Shown here in pieces: positions 44,707-54,118 of a DNA stretch of 64,000 nucleotides (its first letter is position 1; each line of letters begins with the position of its first letter). Below the pieces are notes generated by a model. That model made no database searches and was not told the DNA's origin. It saw nothing but the letters and a program-made list of their open reading frames with translations. The stretch spans positions 558,001 through 622,000 of the forward strand of contig CBDEFQ010000004.1 in NCBI GenBank assembly GCA_965237485.1. Direction: 5' to 3'. Position numbers and translations under genes: made by a program. This stretch comes from JAAELZ01 sp965237485. Its GTDB lineage: Bacteria; Pseudomonadota; Gammaproteobacteria; Arenicellales; Poriferihabitantaceae.

Positions 44707-45023
44707 TCAAACAGACATTTGCACTAACTCTGATACTTCTAAGGAACCGCCAATTTCTAGAAATGGGCAGGCCTTTGGCAATCCAGTGCTGCCTCCATCG
44801 TGGCAGCTTCCACTATCGTGTAACCTGACATTGCCGTAGTGCTGGTATCTGAGACCGAACCATCGGGATTAACTGTGTGAGTGTTTTTTAAGGGGTTAGC
44901 TGGGCTTATAGCCGAACTTCCTAACGAAGACAGCCACTGTTTATACTTTGCAAAATGCTGCTGCCCTTCTTCGGGGGTCTTCGGGTGGTTCCCGCCAATA
45001 TAAGTGATGATGTAATGCGCCAT
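44707..45023 (-). pseudogene. YCII-related domain protein with a frameshift
   Basis: The N-terminal 80 residues (MAHYIITYIGGNHPKTPEEG... to ...EAALD) are YCII-like. After codon AALD the frame breaks near 44782. In another frame the expected tail continues as ACPFLEIGGSLEVSELVQM and a stop at 44707. A single small indel explains this. The tail is well conserved, so the lesion is recent, or a sequencing error. Confidence 0.75.
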
Positions 45024-45138
45024 GTTGGATAATTATTTTGGTTAACGAGCAAGCTCTAATTTATGTTCATGAGCTTGGTAGAATTTGTTTAGCTTAAAGA
45101 TAAACAACCGAGTCCACAAGTATTAGTCGAAAAGAGTT

Positions 45139-45429
45139 CTAATCACCCTCAACGATAAACAACGTGCACTCAGCGTTATTTAGCCGCAGAGGTTGTACTG
45201 GTGCGTACTCATCAGAATCTACAAACGCTTGCGCGCTTTGCATATTGGGGAACTCGATAATTACGATACGGGTAGGTTCCCAAAGTTTGGTTTCTCGAAT
45301 ATCCAATTTACCTCCGCGAGCCCGATAAACACCGCCAAATTTCTCAGCAATCGGCCTGGCAAGTGTTTTGTATTCCTCATATATATTGGGATCATTTATT
45401 TTCGTATCAACAATTAGAAACGCACTCAC
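45139..45429 (-). CDS. DUF1330 domain protein
   Basis: 96 residues, dimeric alpha-beta barrel fold typical of DUF1330: FLIVDTKINDPNIYEEYKTL, GGVYRARGGK, RIVIIEFPNMQSAQAFVDS and DEYAPVQPLR. Function is unknown; relatives are small stand-alone proteins in catabolic neighbourhoods. It is 25 bp downstream of the GFA-family gene, so the two are probably co-transcribed. Confidence 0.87.
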   Translation of the reverse strand: MSAFLIVDTKINDPNIYEEYKTLARPIAEKFGGVYRARGGKLDIRETKLWEPTRIVIIEFPNMQSAQAFVDSDEYAPVQPLRLNNAECTLFIVEGD

Positions 45430-45454
45430 TATATGTTCTCCTTACAATAATTAA

Positions 45455-45916
45455 TTACTTGTCAGGGCCTAAGTGTTGACCTAGTAGTTCGCTGTCTCGC
45501 CCCTGAGTATATTGCGGCAACTTATCGTGTATCTCTAACCAATTGGCAGCATTGCTTCTATAAATGTGCACGTCAGGACGAAGTTCGATTTGAGTATCTA
45601 GGGTAGCTAAAGCAAACTCAACAACTGCGCCTGCATCATTGGAAGGGGAGAAAGTCATACTTGAACCGCAGTTATTACAAAACTGACGTTTTGTTCCGTT
45701 TGGCACTCGATAAACCTTAAGCAATCCTTCACCTGCCAACCACCTAAAGTTTTCTACTTTAGCTTCTCCGTAGGTTGCGAATGCAGCTCCGTGAAACTTG
45801 CGGCACATCGTACAATGACAATGGCTCATTTGAGGTTCAATTTTATCAACTTTATATTTTATTGAACCGCAGAGACACTCCCCTCGATAGGGTTTGATGT
45901 TTTTTTGATTAGTCAT
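45455..45916 (-). CDS. GFA/CENP-V family zinc protein
   Basis: 153 residues with the cysteine pattern of the GFA fold: GECLCGSIKYKV, SHCHCTMCRKFHGAAFATY and KRQFCNNCGSSMTF, which bind structural and catalytic zinc. Some relatives act on glutathione adducts of aldehydes, but most are uncharacterised. It heads a small unit with DUF1330 and the damaged YCII gene. Confidence 0.88.
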   Translation of the reverse strand: MTNQKNIKPYRGECLCGSIKYKVDKIEPQMSHCHCTMCRKFHGAAFATYGEAKVENFRWLAGEGLLKVYRVPNGTKRQFCNNCGSSMTFSPSNDAGAVVEFALATLDTQIELRPDVHIYRSNAANWLEIHDKLPQYTQGRDSELLGQHLGPDK

Positions 45917-45982
45917 GTGGGATCACCCAATCTTTACGTATTATCTAAAACGAGGTGAGTAAATTCTTTCATCTTACTTTCA

Positions 45983-46153
45983 TTAGTCTTTTGGACTATA
46001 CCCATTTAGAGCAATTTTTGTATTGATGCATCCACCAAAATTCATTCCTAAATACCCGAACGTTTCTCTAAAAGCGCTAATAAACGGCTTATCAGGCACA
46101 TCACTTATAGATGTGCAGATAACATACTCCGTTACAAATAATATCGATTCCAT
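45983..46153 (-). pseudogene. possible flavodoxin/NADPH-dependent FMN reductase C-terminal remnant
   Basis: Short frame of 56 codons (ESILFVTEYVICTSI..., FRETFGYLGMNFGGCI, ending GYSPKD) that resembles the C-terminal end of flavodoxin-family oxidoreductases. No N-terminal FMN-binding part is present. The surrounding 45917-46239 shows nothing else. It could also be chance; the call rests on a weak resemblance. Confidence 0.3.
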
Positions 46154-46239
46154 TTTGTCTTTGTGTGGCGCATTCTCAACTAAATTTGTGGATTATTAGT
46201 GGTCAAGCCGAAACTAATTGCTGCAAGCTATGCATCAGT

Positions 46240-47643
46240 TTATCTATGCAACAAGCCCTCTTGTTGCAAATCTTGCATCGTGAGCTCTATACCTTGACGT
46301 AAAATGCAAAACATTTCGTCAATTTGCGGTTTGGTAATCACCAAAGGCGGAGAAAATACGCACATATTAATGATCGGCCGCACTATTAACCCGAGCTGTT
46401 GACAATGCCTATCAATGCGATTGCCAATATCATAATCAGCAGCCAAATGTTCTTCATCATTCCCTTCACTAGCTGACTGAATTTCGCATTCAATACAACC
46501 CATTAAGCCCTTGCCGCGCACGTTAGCGACGATAGGAATATCCGCAAATGACTGCAGCTGTTCTTGAAAGTAAGGTTCCATTTCACGTACATGCTGCATT
46601 ATATTTTCGTTTTCCATAATCTCGATATTTTTAAGTGCAGCGACGCAAGCCACGGGATGACCCGAATAAGTGAAACCATTAGCGAATATGCCGCTTTCAT
46701 GGCCTTGATCTTTTAGCCCTTCTAGCAAGCGATCAGAGACCATCATTACGCCCAAGGGTAAATACCCCGAGGTCAATCCTTTCGCACTGATAATAATGTC
46801 CGCATCGACATCAAATACCGCTTTCGACGAGAAAAAATGACCTAAGCGACCAAATGCGGTGACTACTTCATCAGATATATAAGCCACATCGTATTTGCGG
46901 CAAATTACTTGGCAGGCTTTTTGATATCCGTCGGGCGGCACAATAACGCCGCCAGAGGCCAAAATAGGTTCCGCAATAAAAGCGGCAACTTTATCCGCAC
47001 CAATTTCAAGTATTTTGTGCTCTAGCTCATTAACAATCTGGTCACAAAACTCTTCGAAATTTTGCCCTCTTTCCCGTCGGTAAGGATTTGGATCGCTTAG
47101 GAAATGAACGCGGTCGGTGACAACCTCACTAAAGTCCCTGTCACGCGGTTTCCCGCAAGCAGAGGAGGCTAAGAATGTGCTGCCGTGGTACGCATTTTGC
47201 CGTGAAATAATGTGCTTCTTTTCGTGCTTGCCCAAAAAGTTGTTACGGAACATCACAAACCGAAGCGCAGAATCTACCGCTGTTGAGCCACCGGTTGTAA
47301 AGAAAGCGTGGTTTAAATCCCCGGGTGCGAGTTGCGCTAATTTTTCGGCTAATTTAGACGCAGGTGAGTTGGCTAAGCTCCAAGGGCTAACATAGGCCAA
47401 CGCCATGACTTGGTCAGCAATGGCTTTGGCCATTTCAGGCCGGTTATGACCAATATTCACACACCACATACCCGCTGGGCCATCTATCAGCTTATTGCCG
47501 TCAGAATCGGTGACATAAATACCGTCACCGCCACTTATGACCGTGCGTTTGTTTTCCCCAATAGCTACTACGTCATCCCAGGGATGTAAAAAGTAGTTGT
47601 CTTGTCGTTGTAAGTCTTCAGTTTTGATCATGTCTGGGTTCAA
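46240..47643 (-). CDS. class III PLP-dependent aminotransferase (omega-amino acid type)
   Basis: 467 residues, related to beta-alanine/putrescine:pyruvate transaminases. Phosphate-binding TTGGSTAVDSALRF, aspartate in YISDEVVTAFGR, PLP lysine K288 in IIISAKGLTSGYLPLG, and a C-terminal RPIINMCVFSPPLVIT substrate-site strand. It likely transfers an amino group from an omega-amino acid to pyruvate. It is unlike the aminotransferase at 31291, so it is not a duplicate. Downstream neighbours are small-domain genes; upstream is the remnant of a flavin dehydrogenase. Confidence 0.9.
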   Translation of the reverse strand: MNPDMIKTEDLQRQDNYFLHPWDDVVAIGENKRTVISGGDGIYVTDSDGNKLIDGPAGMWCVNIGHNRPEMAKAIADQVMALAYVSPWSLANSPASKLAEKLAQLAPGDLNHAFFTTGGSTAVDSALRFVMFRNNFLGKHEKKHIISRQNAYHGSTFLASSACGKPRDRDFSEVVTDRVHFLSDPNPYRRERGQNFEEFCDQIVNELEHKILEIGADKVAAFIAEPILASGGVIVPPDGYQKACQVICRKYDVAYISDEVVTAFGRLGHFFSSKAVFDVDADIIISAKGLTSGYLPLGVMMVSDRLLEGLKDQGHESGIFANGFTYSGHPVACVAALKNIEIMENENIMQHVREMEPYFQEQLQSFADIPIVANVRGKGLMGCIECEIQSASEGNDEEHLAADYDIGNRIDRHCQQLGLIVRPIINMCVFSPPLVITKPQIDEMFCILRQGIELTMQDLQQEGLLHR

Positions 47644-47757
47644 TTTGATATTTCAATCTGTTTGTTAGGTCGTCTGCCGGAATCGTAATTATACGTACAG
47701 ACCCCGACATAAGGCCACGAGCGAAAATAAGACAAGGCCCTGCGCAGTATAATGAAG

Positions 47758-47953
47758 GGGTGGATTGAACAATACTCGGTATTGATGACCGCCCATCCTG
47801 CTTGGGCCTTCAGTGCTCGCAGTTCAGCGACCATTTTTGGCCGTATCCCACCAGGTCCGTGCAAAGCGGCACTTGGTTAAAGCGGTTCTTCACGGTTACT
47901 GGTCCAATTTTCACACTATCAAATAAAATATCGTATTGGCTCGATCGTGACAT
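47758..47953 (-). pseudogene. remnant of a trimethylamine dehydrogenase-like FMN oxidoreductase
   Basis: The ATG at 47953 begins SRSSQYDILFDSVKIGPVTV, then KNRFNQVPLCT, the typical N-terminus of the TMADH/dimethylamine dehydrogenase branch of old yellow enzyme relatives. A single-base frameshift near 47832 moves to RPKMVAELRALKAQAGWAVI, then NTEYCSIHP, after which homology ends at about 47758. The remaining 600 or so residues are gone. It is divergent from the TetR gene at 48018, a normal enzyme-regulator arrangement. Confidence 0.7.
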
Positions 47954-48017
47954 AACAAAGTTTTGATCAAGTAGGGCTAGAAACGATATTATATTAATCA
48001 ATTCGGTATTCACAATC

Positions 48018-48560
48018 ATGTCAGCTAGTAACAAGGCACCAGATCAACGGCGCGCAAAGGGCATTGAAAGCCGTCAACTAATTATTGATTCAGCGATCAA
48101 ATGCATCTCTACGCGTGGCCTGTGCGATACCACGTTAGATAGTGTAGCAGAAATGGTGTATGTATCGCGCGCTTTGTTGGTATTTCACTTTAGGTCTAAA
48201 AAAGGCTTGCTGATGGCAGTTTTAGAAAGTATTAGCGCGGATTATGATCGAGGCTGGCAAACAATCGTCAATAAACCTAATTTAAGCCCTAGCGAACGGC
48301 TTTATCAATTCATCGCCTACGACGCCGCACTGCCCACTAAAAAGCCTGACTTACTATCAGTTTGGCATTCATTCTGGGGTGAAGCTAAAGGTCTATGTAA
48401 GGAATTGGGCTATGCCAGAGACGAAGCCTATGAAAGGGACATGCAGACCCAAATTCAAGCGATGGCGGATGAACAGGGTTACAAGATCGACATGACTTTG
48501 TTAACTCAGTCAATTGTTTCAGTGTCTTTTGGAATATGGTGGAACGCCCATCTTAAGTAG
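48018..48560 (+). CDS. TetR family regulator (BetI-like), C-terminus truncated
   Basis: 180 residues. N-terminal TetR helix-turn-helix (about 12-60: RRAKGIESRQLIIDSAIKCI, then TTLDSVAEMVYVSRALLVFHF) and a BetI-like ligand domain with LLSVWHSFWGEA and VSFGIWWNAHL. The gene stops at TAG 48560, but if read through, and if the foldback element at 48588-48857 is removed, the frame continues KDSMLVIDSFLKLRFPKH and stops, like the usual family C-terminus. It may therefore be a degraded gene. It is divergent from the flavin dehydrogenase remnant it probably once regulated. Confidence 0.75.
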   Translation: MSASNKAPDQRRAKGIESRQLIIDSAIKCISTRGLCDTTLDSVAEMVYVSRALLVFHFRSKKGLLMAVLESISADYDRGWQTIVNKPNLSPSERLYQFIAYDAALPTKKPDLLSVWHSFWGEAKGLCKELGYARDEAYERDMQTQIQAMADEQGYKIDMTLLTQSIVSVSFGIWWNAHLK

Positions 48561-48587
48561 AACAAAGACCATTTAAAGGACAGCATG

Positions 48588-48857
48588 CTAGTACCCTTTC
48601 AAGATAATATTGCCTAATTCAGCGTCAACGCACTGTTTCACAGCAAGGCGTATTGCGCAATGAATGGTCACTCCCTTCAAAAGCGATACAACGCAGTTGT
48701 GGGACGGTGCGTTGGCTCCCTTTGGGTGAGCCTGTCCGCGCACCTGGACTGCGTTGTCGCTTTTGCAAATGGAGCGACCATTTCCTGCAAGCGACGCCTT
48801 GCCAGATACGCGAGCAGACTCACTGAATTAGGCAATATTATCTTGAAAGAGTACTAG
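48588..48857. repeat. MITE-like foldback element family B, copy 3
   Basis: 270 bp, CTAG at both ends, terminal inverted repeats as in copies 1 and 2. The 65-codon frame 48660-48857 is again open and ends in the terminal CTAG. It lies in or just after the 3' end of the TetR gene and 90 bp upstream of the racemase-family gene. Confidence 0.92.
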
Positions 48858-48946
48858 TGATCGACTCATTTTTAAAACTGCGCTTTCCAAAACATTAATT
48901 AGCGGTTTACATTTAGGGTAGTCACGCACAAAACTCTTAAGTCACA

Positions 48947-49714
48947 ATGAAATTAATCGAAAACCTGCCCTTTGAAGCAGACAATGGCATTTCAGACCGA
49001 GCACGTATTGGTCTTATCGTGCTGGCGACCGACTACACGATTGAGCACGAATGGCGAGAGGTGTTTAAACAAATAGACGGCGTTGCTTTATACCACAGCC
49101 GCATTTATAACGATGACAAAGTCACCCCCGAAACATTGCGCGCGATGGCACCGAGAATTGCCGATAGCGCCCGCATCCTAACCCCTGGCACACCATTAGA
49201 CGTAGTGGCCTATGGCTGCACCTCAGCAACCATCGCCATTGGCGAGCAAGCCATATTTGATTCAATTCAAGCTCAAAAGCCCGGCGCGCTGTGTACCACA
49301 CCGATTACCGCTGCCTTAAAAGCAATGGACACCTTTGCTGCAAAGCGAATCGCCGTGCTAACGCCCTATGCCACCTCGGTTAATAAATTGGTGGCTGCAT
49401 ATATCGAAGAGCGTGGTTATGAAGTGCCAGTATTTGGCTCGTTCAATGAAGATCGCGACTCGATCGTGGCTCGTATCACCCCCGAATCGGTGGAAGCCAG
49501 CTTAATTTCCATCACTGAAAATGCAGATGTCGACGCTGCGTTTATTTCTTGCACTTCGGTCCGCGCACTAAATAGCATAAAACGTTTGGAACAGAAGTTG
49601 GGCATCCCAGTCACCTCGTCAAATCATGCTATCGTCTGGCATGCACTACGACTGGCGGGCATCAATGATTCTTTACCCGAACTGGGGTCACTTTATACGA
49701 AAACCCTGCAATAA
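48947..49714 (+). CDS. Asp/Glu racemase superfamily protein (maleate isomerase/AMDase-like)
   Basis: 255 residues. The two catalytic cysteines of the superfamily are visible: C91 in VAYGCTSATIA and C202 in FISCTSVRAL. Relatives isomerise maleate, decarboxylate arylmalonates, or act in ectoine catabolism (EutA-type); sequence alone does not choose. The ATG at 48947 gives MKLIENLPFEADNG. It is convergent with the class II aldolase gene and they share a bidirectional terminator. Confidence 0.85.
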   Translation: MKLIENLPFEADNGISDRARIGLIVLATDYTIEHEWREVFKQIDGVALYHSRIYNDDKVTPETLRAMAPRIADSARILTPGTPLDVVAYGCTSATIAIGEQAIFDSIQAQKPGALCTTPITAALKAMDTFAAKRIAVLTPYATSVNKLVAAYIEERGYEVPVFGSFNEDRDSIVARITPESVEASLISITENADVDAAFISCTSVRALNSIKRLEQKLGIPVTSSNHAIVWHALRLAGINDSLPELGSLYTKTLQ

Positions 49715-49888
49715 ATTAAGTTAGCCCTTTGGCTAATTGTCCGCAGCTATCTTTGCCCCAAAGCTCGGCCTAATTTGATAACTATCTGTCGGAAAATCAT
49801 ATTGTTATTACTGATCTACCATACCGTGGCGTGGCAGGGGTTAGGCCCAGTTGCGCCGCTTTTTCCACAGTAGAAGCGAAGCACAAAT

Positions 49889-49927
49889 AAAAGCCCATCA
49901 ACCACTGTTAGTTAGATGGGCGTTTTT
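49889..49927. terminator. bidirectional terminator between racemase and aldolase genes
   Basis: Perfect 7-bp stem GCCCATC / GATGGGC at 49893-49899 and 49915-49921, with T5 after it on the plus strand and TTTTA after it on the minus strand. It lies between two convergent genes, so it can end both transcripts. Confidence 0.8.
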
Positions 49928-49985
49928 AGGTTGGGTGAATGACTCCGCGGAAGTTTTGCAGCGAAGCAAGGACTAAATCATTCCA

Positions 49986-50750
49986 CTAGTTTTTATAATC
50001 AGACCCTTCTGTATCAAGAATCGCACGCAATTGAGATAAATGTAATTCGGCATTACTAAAGGCATCCCACTGCTGGGCCGTTTTTTCGGCTACTTCATCA
50101 CTTACAATACTAAGCGGCTTGCCAGTTTGCAAAGCCGTCATATAATTTCTAGCCGAGCGTTCGTAGTAATACATTACATCGAACGCTCTGGCAATACTGC
50201 TTTCTATGGCCATCACACCGTGGTTACCCATCAGCAGTATCTTGTTCTTACCTAAGGTCTGCGAGATGCGCTCAGCCTCATCTCCCAAGCCCATACCATC
50301 AAAACCATCATCTACCGACACACGCTTGTAGTAACGCATTGTATTTTGGTCAATGGGGTACATGATTGGGTCTTCTAATGATGCCAACGCGGTTGCGTAA
50401 TGCGGATGCAAATGAATCAAACACCGCGCACCCGTGTGGTTACGATGAATCGCGCCGTGAATGGCCCAAGCCGTTGGGTCTGGAGCGTCGGGCCTATCAA
50501 CAGTAGAAGGGTCATTCGCATCCACCAAAATTAAATCGCTGGCCTTTACCAAAGCAAAATGACTGCCATTAGGGTTTATCAAAAACTGCGATCCATCTTC
50601 GTTAACCGAATAACTAAAGTGGTTAGCCACCCCTTCGTGCATATCTAATCGAGCTGTCCACCGAAACACCGCCGCAAGATCGCATCTAGCCTCAAAGTAC
50701 GGGTCTGTAGAACTTAGTTGCACTGTATTGATATCTGGTTGTTTGCCCAT
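49986..50750 (-). CDS. class II aldolase/adducin family protein
   Basis: 254 residues. Zinc ligands expected from the family are present: the glutamate region NHFSYSVNEDG, HLHPHYATAL and a distal histidine in LMGNHGVMA. The fold covers fuculose aldolases, 5-methylthioribulose dehydratase and decarboxylases, so the substrate is open. Upstream 50751-50929 is gene-free and ends at an IS256 terminus at 50930, so the gene keeps its own promoter region. Confidence 0.88.
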   Translation of the reverse strand: MGKQPDINTVQLSSTDPYFEARCDLAAVFRWTARLDMHEGVANHFSYSVNEDGSQFLINPNGSHFALVKASDLILVDANDPSTVDRPDAPDPTAWAIHGAIHRNHTGARCLIHLHPHYATALASLEDPIMYPIDQNTMRYYKRVSVDDGFDGMGLGDEAERISQTLGKNKILLMGNHGVMAIESSIARAFDVMYYYERSARNYMTALQTGKPLSIVSDEVAEKTAQQWDAFSNAELHLSQLRAILDTEGSDYKN

Positions 50751-50929
50751 GGCCGTGTTCTCGTAAAGGTTAAGTTTTGATAATAATGCGCAAACCGTAA
50801 TATTGGCAATCGTTTTACGATTAAAGATTTTAATTTTTATTGTGGAATAATGATACCAAGAAAAAGTTGTTATACTGTGTTTTCAGTAATAAGGAGGCAT
50901 TTAAATTGAATAAACCGAGATCAGGCACA

Positions 50930-51677
50930 GATTACGCAACATTGGGTATGGACTTTTTGTCTAGCAAGTTGACTCATTGTCGTTCCACACGATATATCGA
51001 TGATTAGCATTAGCCCATTCGTCGTCAATTTCAATCAGAATGGCACTGACTAATCGTAACCAAGCCTCTTGGTTAGGAAAGACTCTGACCAAGCGGGTTC
51101 GCCGCTTAAGTTCTTGTTGAACCGTCCGTTCAATGCGGTTGGAGGTTCGCATTTTCTTTTGGTGTCTATCTGGCAAGGCAAACACATTTAACCCTTCAGG
51201 CACATTGTTTTCTAGCCACTGCGCCAAGTGAGCATGCTTTTCCTGGTACTGGCTCACAAGGACTTTTAGATTAACCTGAGCAGCTGCCCTATTGGGTGCA
51301 TTCCAAACACTACGCAGCTCACCACCAATGCGCTGCTTGATCTTGTGATTGGGGGCATGATGCATTGCATTCTGCGCCAGATGAAACTGGCAACGCTGCC
51401 AAGGTATACCTGGGAACACTGCCTTTCTAGCGGCTTTTAAGCCACTGTGATCATCACTGACAATAAACTCAATACCATGTATGCCCCGGTCAACCAAGCC
51501 TTTGAGGAACTCTCGCCAGTTAACCTCGGCTTCATTAAGCGCCATTGCCGTTCCTAATACGCAACGCCGTCCACAAGGCAATACACCCACCGCACTCAAC
51601 ACCGCCATATCAATCACTTGGTGGCCCTCACGCACCTTTTCATAACGCGCATCAAGGATTAGGTAAGAGACTTTACC
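50930..51677 (-). mobile_element. IS256-family element (type a), 3' fragment (copy 3)
   Basis: Matches the right half of the type a copies, from the GATTACGCAACATTGG end at 50930 to CTTTACC at 51677, where IS21 begins. Contains the C-terminal half of the transposase in the minus direction (frame from about 51677 to 50961, with VSDDHSGLKAA and RIERTVQQELKRR). The left half is lost and no target duplication partner is present. Confidence 0.9.
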
Positions 51678-51793
51678 TGTTGAACAGCGTGCAAAAATGA
51701 ACAGTTTCGTGGGTGATCAGCGTACAAAACTGAACACCTTTATTGTTAACTGTCTCGGAGCCATTAATCCGAGGAAACTGTCAGGTGATTTGT

Positions 51794-53292
51794 ATGCCTA
51801 TATGTACCAAGATACGACGTTTGTGTTTAGTAGAAGGTCGCAAAGTAAGCGAGGTGTCGCGTGAATTCAATTTATCACGCACCACTATTTATAAATATTT
51901 AAACAACGCGCCAAGCGAACCTGAATATCAGCGGTCGGTGCCAATAGTCTGTCCGAAGCTGGATAAGTTCAAACCTCAGTTGATCAATTTGCTTGAAGTG
52001 GACGCAGCTCGCTCAGTGCGAGAAAGACGTAATGCAGTTCAACTGTATGAAGAGATTGAGTTGCAAGGGTATCGAGGGGCTTATGACAGCGTTCAACGGT
52101 CTGTCAAAGCGTGGAAGGATCACTCGCGGTCATGTATTAAACAAGCATTTGTGCCATTGGTTTTTGCACCAGGTGAAGCCTGTCGTTTGATTGGTCACAT
52201 GAACAAGTCATTCTGGGTGGGTTTGGTGTCAAGATCAAACTAGCCCACTTTCGTTTATGTCATTCGCGTAAATCATATCTTAGGGCCTATCCCAGAGAAA
52301 CACAGGAGAGGGTGTTTGATGCACATATTCGGGCGTTTGATTTCTTTGAGGGCTTACCTCAGAAGATGATATACGATCACCCTAAGACCATAGTCAGTGC
52401 ATTGTTTAAGGGTAAGCGGCGTGAGTTTAATCGCCGCTTTCTAAGCCGGATGAATCATTATCTGATTGAACCGATTGCCTGTACACCGGCAGCGGGTTGG
52501 GAGAAAGGCCAGGTTGAACGTCAGGTCGGTGTTATGCGCCAAAGGCTGTTTGTTCCACGGGTGCGCTTTGCTGATTTAGATGAATTAAACCAATGGCTGG
52601 AGCAACGTTGTGCTCGACTTGGTGAACGCCCACACCCGACTGACAAATCAAGACTAATTGATGAAGTGTTTGCCGAGGAGCAGCCGAGCTTACGTCCCGC
52701 GATGGTAGCCTTTGATGGATATTATGAGCGTTTGGCGCGTGTGCATAAAACCGGTGTGGTGCACTACGACCGCCATTAATACTCCGTACCCTGTCGGTAT
52801 GTTGGCCAAGCTGTTTCTGTTAGAGCCTATGCAGATAGGATTAAAGTCGTGGTTGACGATGTGGAAGTGACTTCACATGCTCGCTGTTTCGGTCGTCATC
52901 AAATGATCTTTGATCCTTGGCATTATCTGCCCGTACTGGAGATTAAACCTGGCGCATTACGCAATGGCGCACCGTTTGTTGATTGGGATTTACCCAAGGC
53001 ACTGCTAACACTCAAAAAACAGTACCTCAAACGTGATGGCGGTGATCGAGAGTTTGTACCATTGTTACTATTGATTCACCAGCATGGCTTGGAAACAGTC
53101 ACGGTGGCCTGTGAGCTGGCATTAGATGCCAATACGACTCAGCTATCAGTCATTACCAATTTGGTGCATCGGTTAACGGAACCTGATTCGGCCCAAGTGA
53201 TGACAATTACCAATGCGCCTGTATTAGCTGTCCCCTCGGCAGCGAACGTGACCCGCTATGACCCGCTGTGCGCGGAGGTGAGCCATGCTTGA
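51794..53292 (+). pseudogene. istA: IS21-family transposase IstA, one frameshift and one nonsense mutation
   Basis: The N-terminal HTH (LCLVEGRKVSEVSREFNLSR, then TTIYKYL) starts at the ATG at 51794. A one-base loss near 52187 breaks the frame at the FDWSHEQ catalytic-Asp block. The frame resumes through KIKLAHFRLCHSRKSYLRAY, FDFFEGLPQKMIYDHPKT and PAAGWEKGQVERQVG. It is cut again by TAA at 52777-52779 inside YDRH-stop-YSVPCRYVG, and continues to 53292. With both repaired it would be about 500 residues, the normal length. Confidence 0.9.
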
Positions 53293-54037
53293 ACTTGTTG
53301 ATGATCTTAAAGCCCTTAAACTACACGGTATGGCACCATGCTTACCTGAGTTGATAGATTCGCCTCGTTCTAAAGTAACGTTGCAATCTGGGTTAATTAA
53401 ATTGATGGATGCCGAGCGAACGGACCGAGAAGTGAGGCGGCTTAACTACCCAATGAAGGTGGCTAAATTCCCTCATCACCGTGATTTACAGCAATTTGAC
53501 TTTACCCAGAGCGAAGTTGAACCCGCGCTCATCGAGGATTTGTCTCAGGCTGACTATATGGACAGAACCCATAACCTCATCTTTGTCGGTGGCACTGGAA
53601 CAGGCAAAACCCATTTAGCTACGGCCTTAGGCATTAAAGCCATTCATTCAGGTCATCGGGTTCGGTTTTACAATGTGGTGGACCTGGTTAATCTGCTGAT
53701 CAAAGAACAGCAGGATGAGAAGCAGGGGCGGCTAGCACGAATTATGCAACCGTTAGATGCGGTGATATTCGATGAGCTGGGATATTTACCCTTCCCCGCA
53801 TCGGGTGGCGCACTATTATTCCACCTGATCAGCAAGCTATACGAGAAAACCTCCATCGTGTTTACCACCAAGCTTAATGTCAGTGAATGGGTGCAGGTAT
53901 TTGGCGACGAGAAAATGACCACGGCTTTGCTCGACAGAGTGACTCATCATTGCTCAATTATTGAAACGGGTAACGACTCATATCGATTCAAGCAGTCTAG
54001 CACTAAAGCAAAGCTCAAGACTGTCACTAAAAAATAA
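53285..54037 (+). CDS. istB: IS21-family helper ATPase IstB
   Basis: 250-residue AAA+ ATPase that selects target DNA and stimulates IstA. Walker A GGTGTGKTHLATAL near residue 102, Walker B AVIFDELGYLPF, and VFTTKLNVSEWVQVFGDEKM. It overlaps the istA 3' end by 8 bases, the usual coupling. Intact, but without a working IstA partner here. Confidence 0.95.
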   Translation: MLELVDDLKALKLHGMAPCLPELIDSPRSKVTLQSGLIKLMDAERTDREVRRLNYPMKVAKFPHHRDLQQFDFTQSEVEPALIEDLSQADYMDRTHNLIFVGGTGTGKTHLATALGIKAIHSGHRVRFYNVVDLVNLLIKEQQDEKQGRLARIMQPLDAVIFDELGYLPFPASGGALLFHLISKLYEKTSIVFTTKLNVSEWVQVFGDEKMTTALLDRVTHHCSIIETGNDSYRFKQSSTKAKLKTVTKK

Positions 54038-54060
54038 CATCGCAAGAAAGCAGGATTGAT

Positions 54061-54101
54061 TCATCAACTCAAGTTTCGCTACGCTTCACTTGAGTTGATG
54101 A
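54061..54101. repeat. 14-bp perfect inverted repeat
   Basis: TCATCAACTCAAGT at 54061-54074 and its reverse complement at 54088-54101, with a 13-base loop. It lies between istB and IS5 copy 2. It has no T-tract on the plus strand beyond ordinary AT richness, so a terminator role is uncertain; it may be a remnant of an element end. Confidence 0.6.
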
Positions 54102-54118
54102 TAAAGAAATATTATTGT

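Larger units (their letters stand above)
51678..54118 (+). mobile_element. degenerate IS21-family element
   Basis: Starts TGTTGAACAGCGTGCAAAAA and has the repeated motif CAGCGTRCAAAAMTGAAC at 51683 and 51717, typical of IS21 ends. istA is broken; istB is intact. No matching right end was found before IS5 copy 2 at 54119, so the right boundary is only the start of the next element. It truncated the IS256 fragment on its left. Confidence 0.8.

Noticed and set aside
12704..48857. Repeats as a CRISPR array
   Set aside because: The repeated units are 266-270 bp, dispersed, with inverted termini; there are no short regularly spaced direct repeats and no cas genes.
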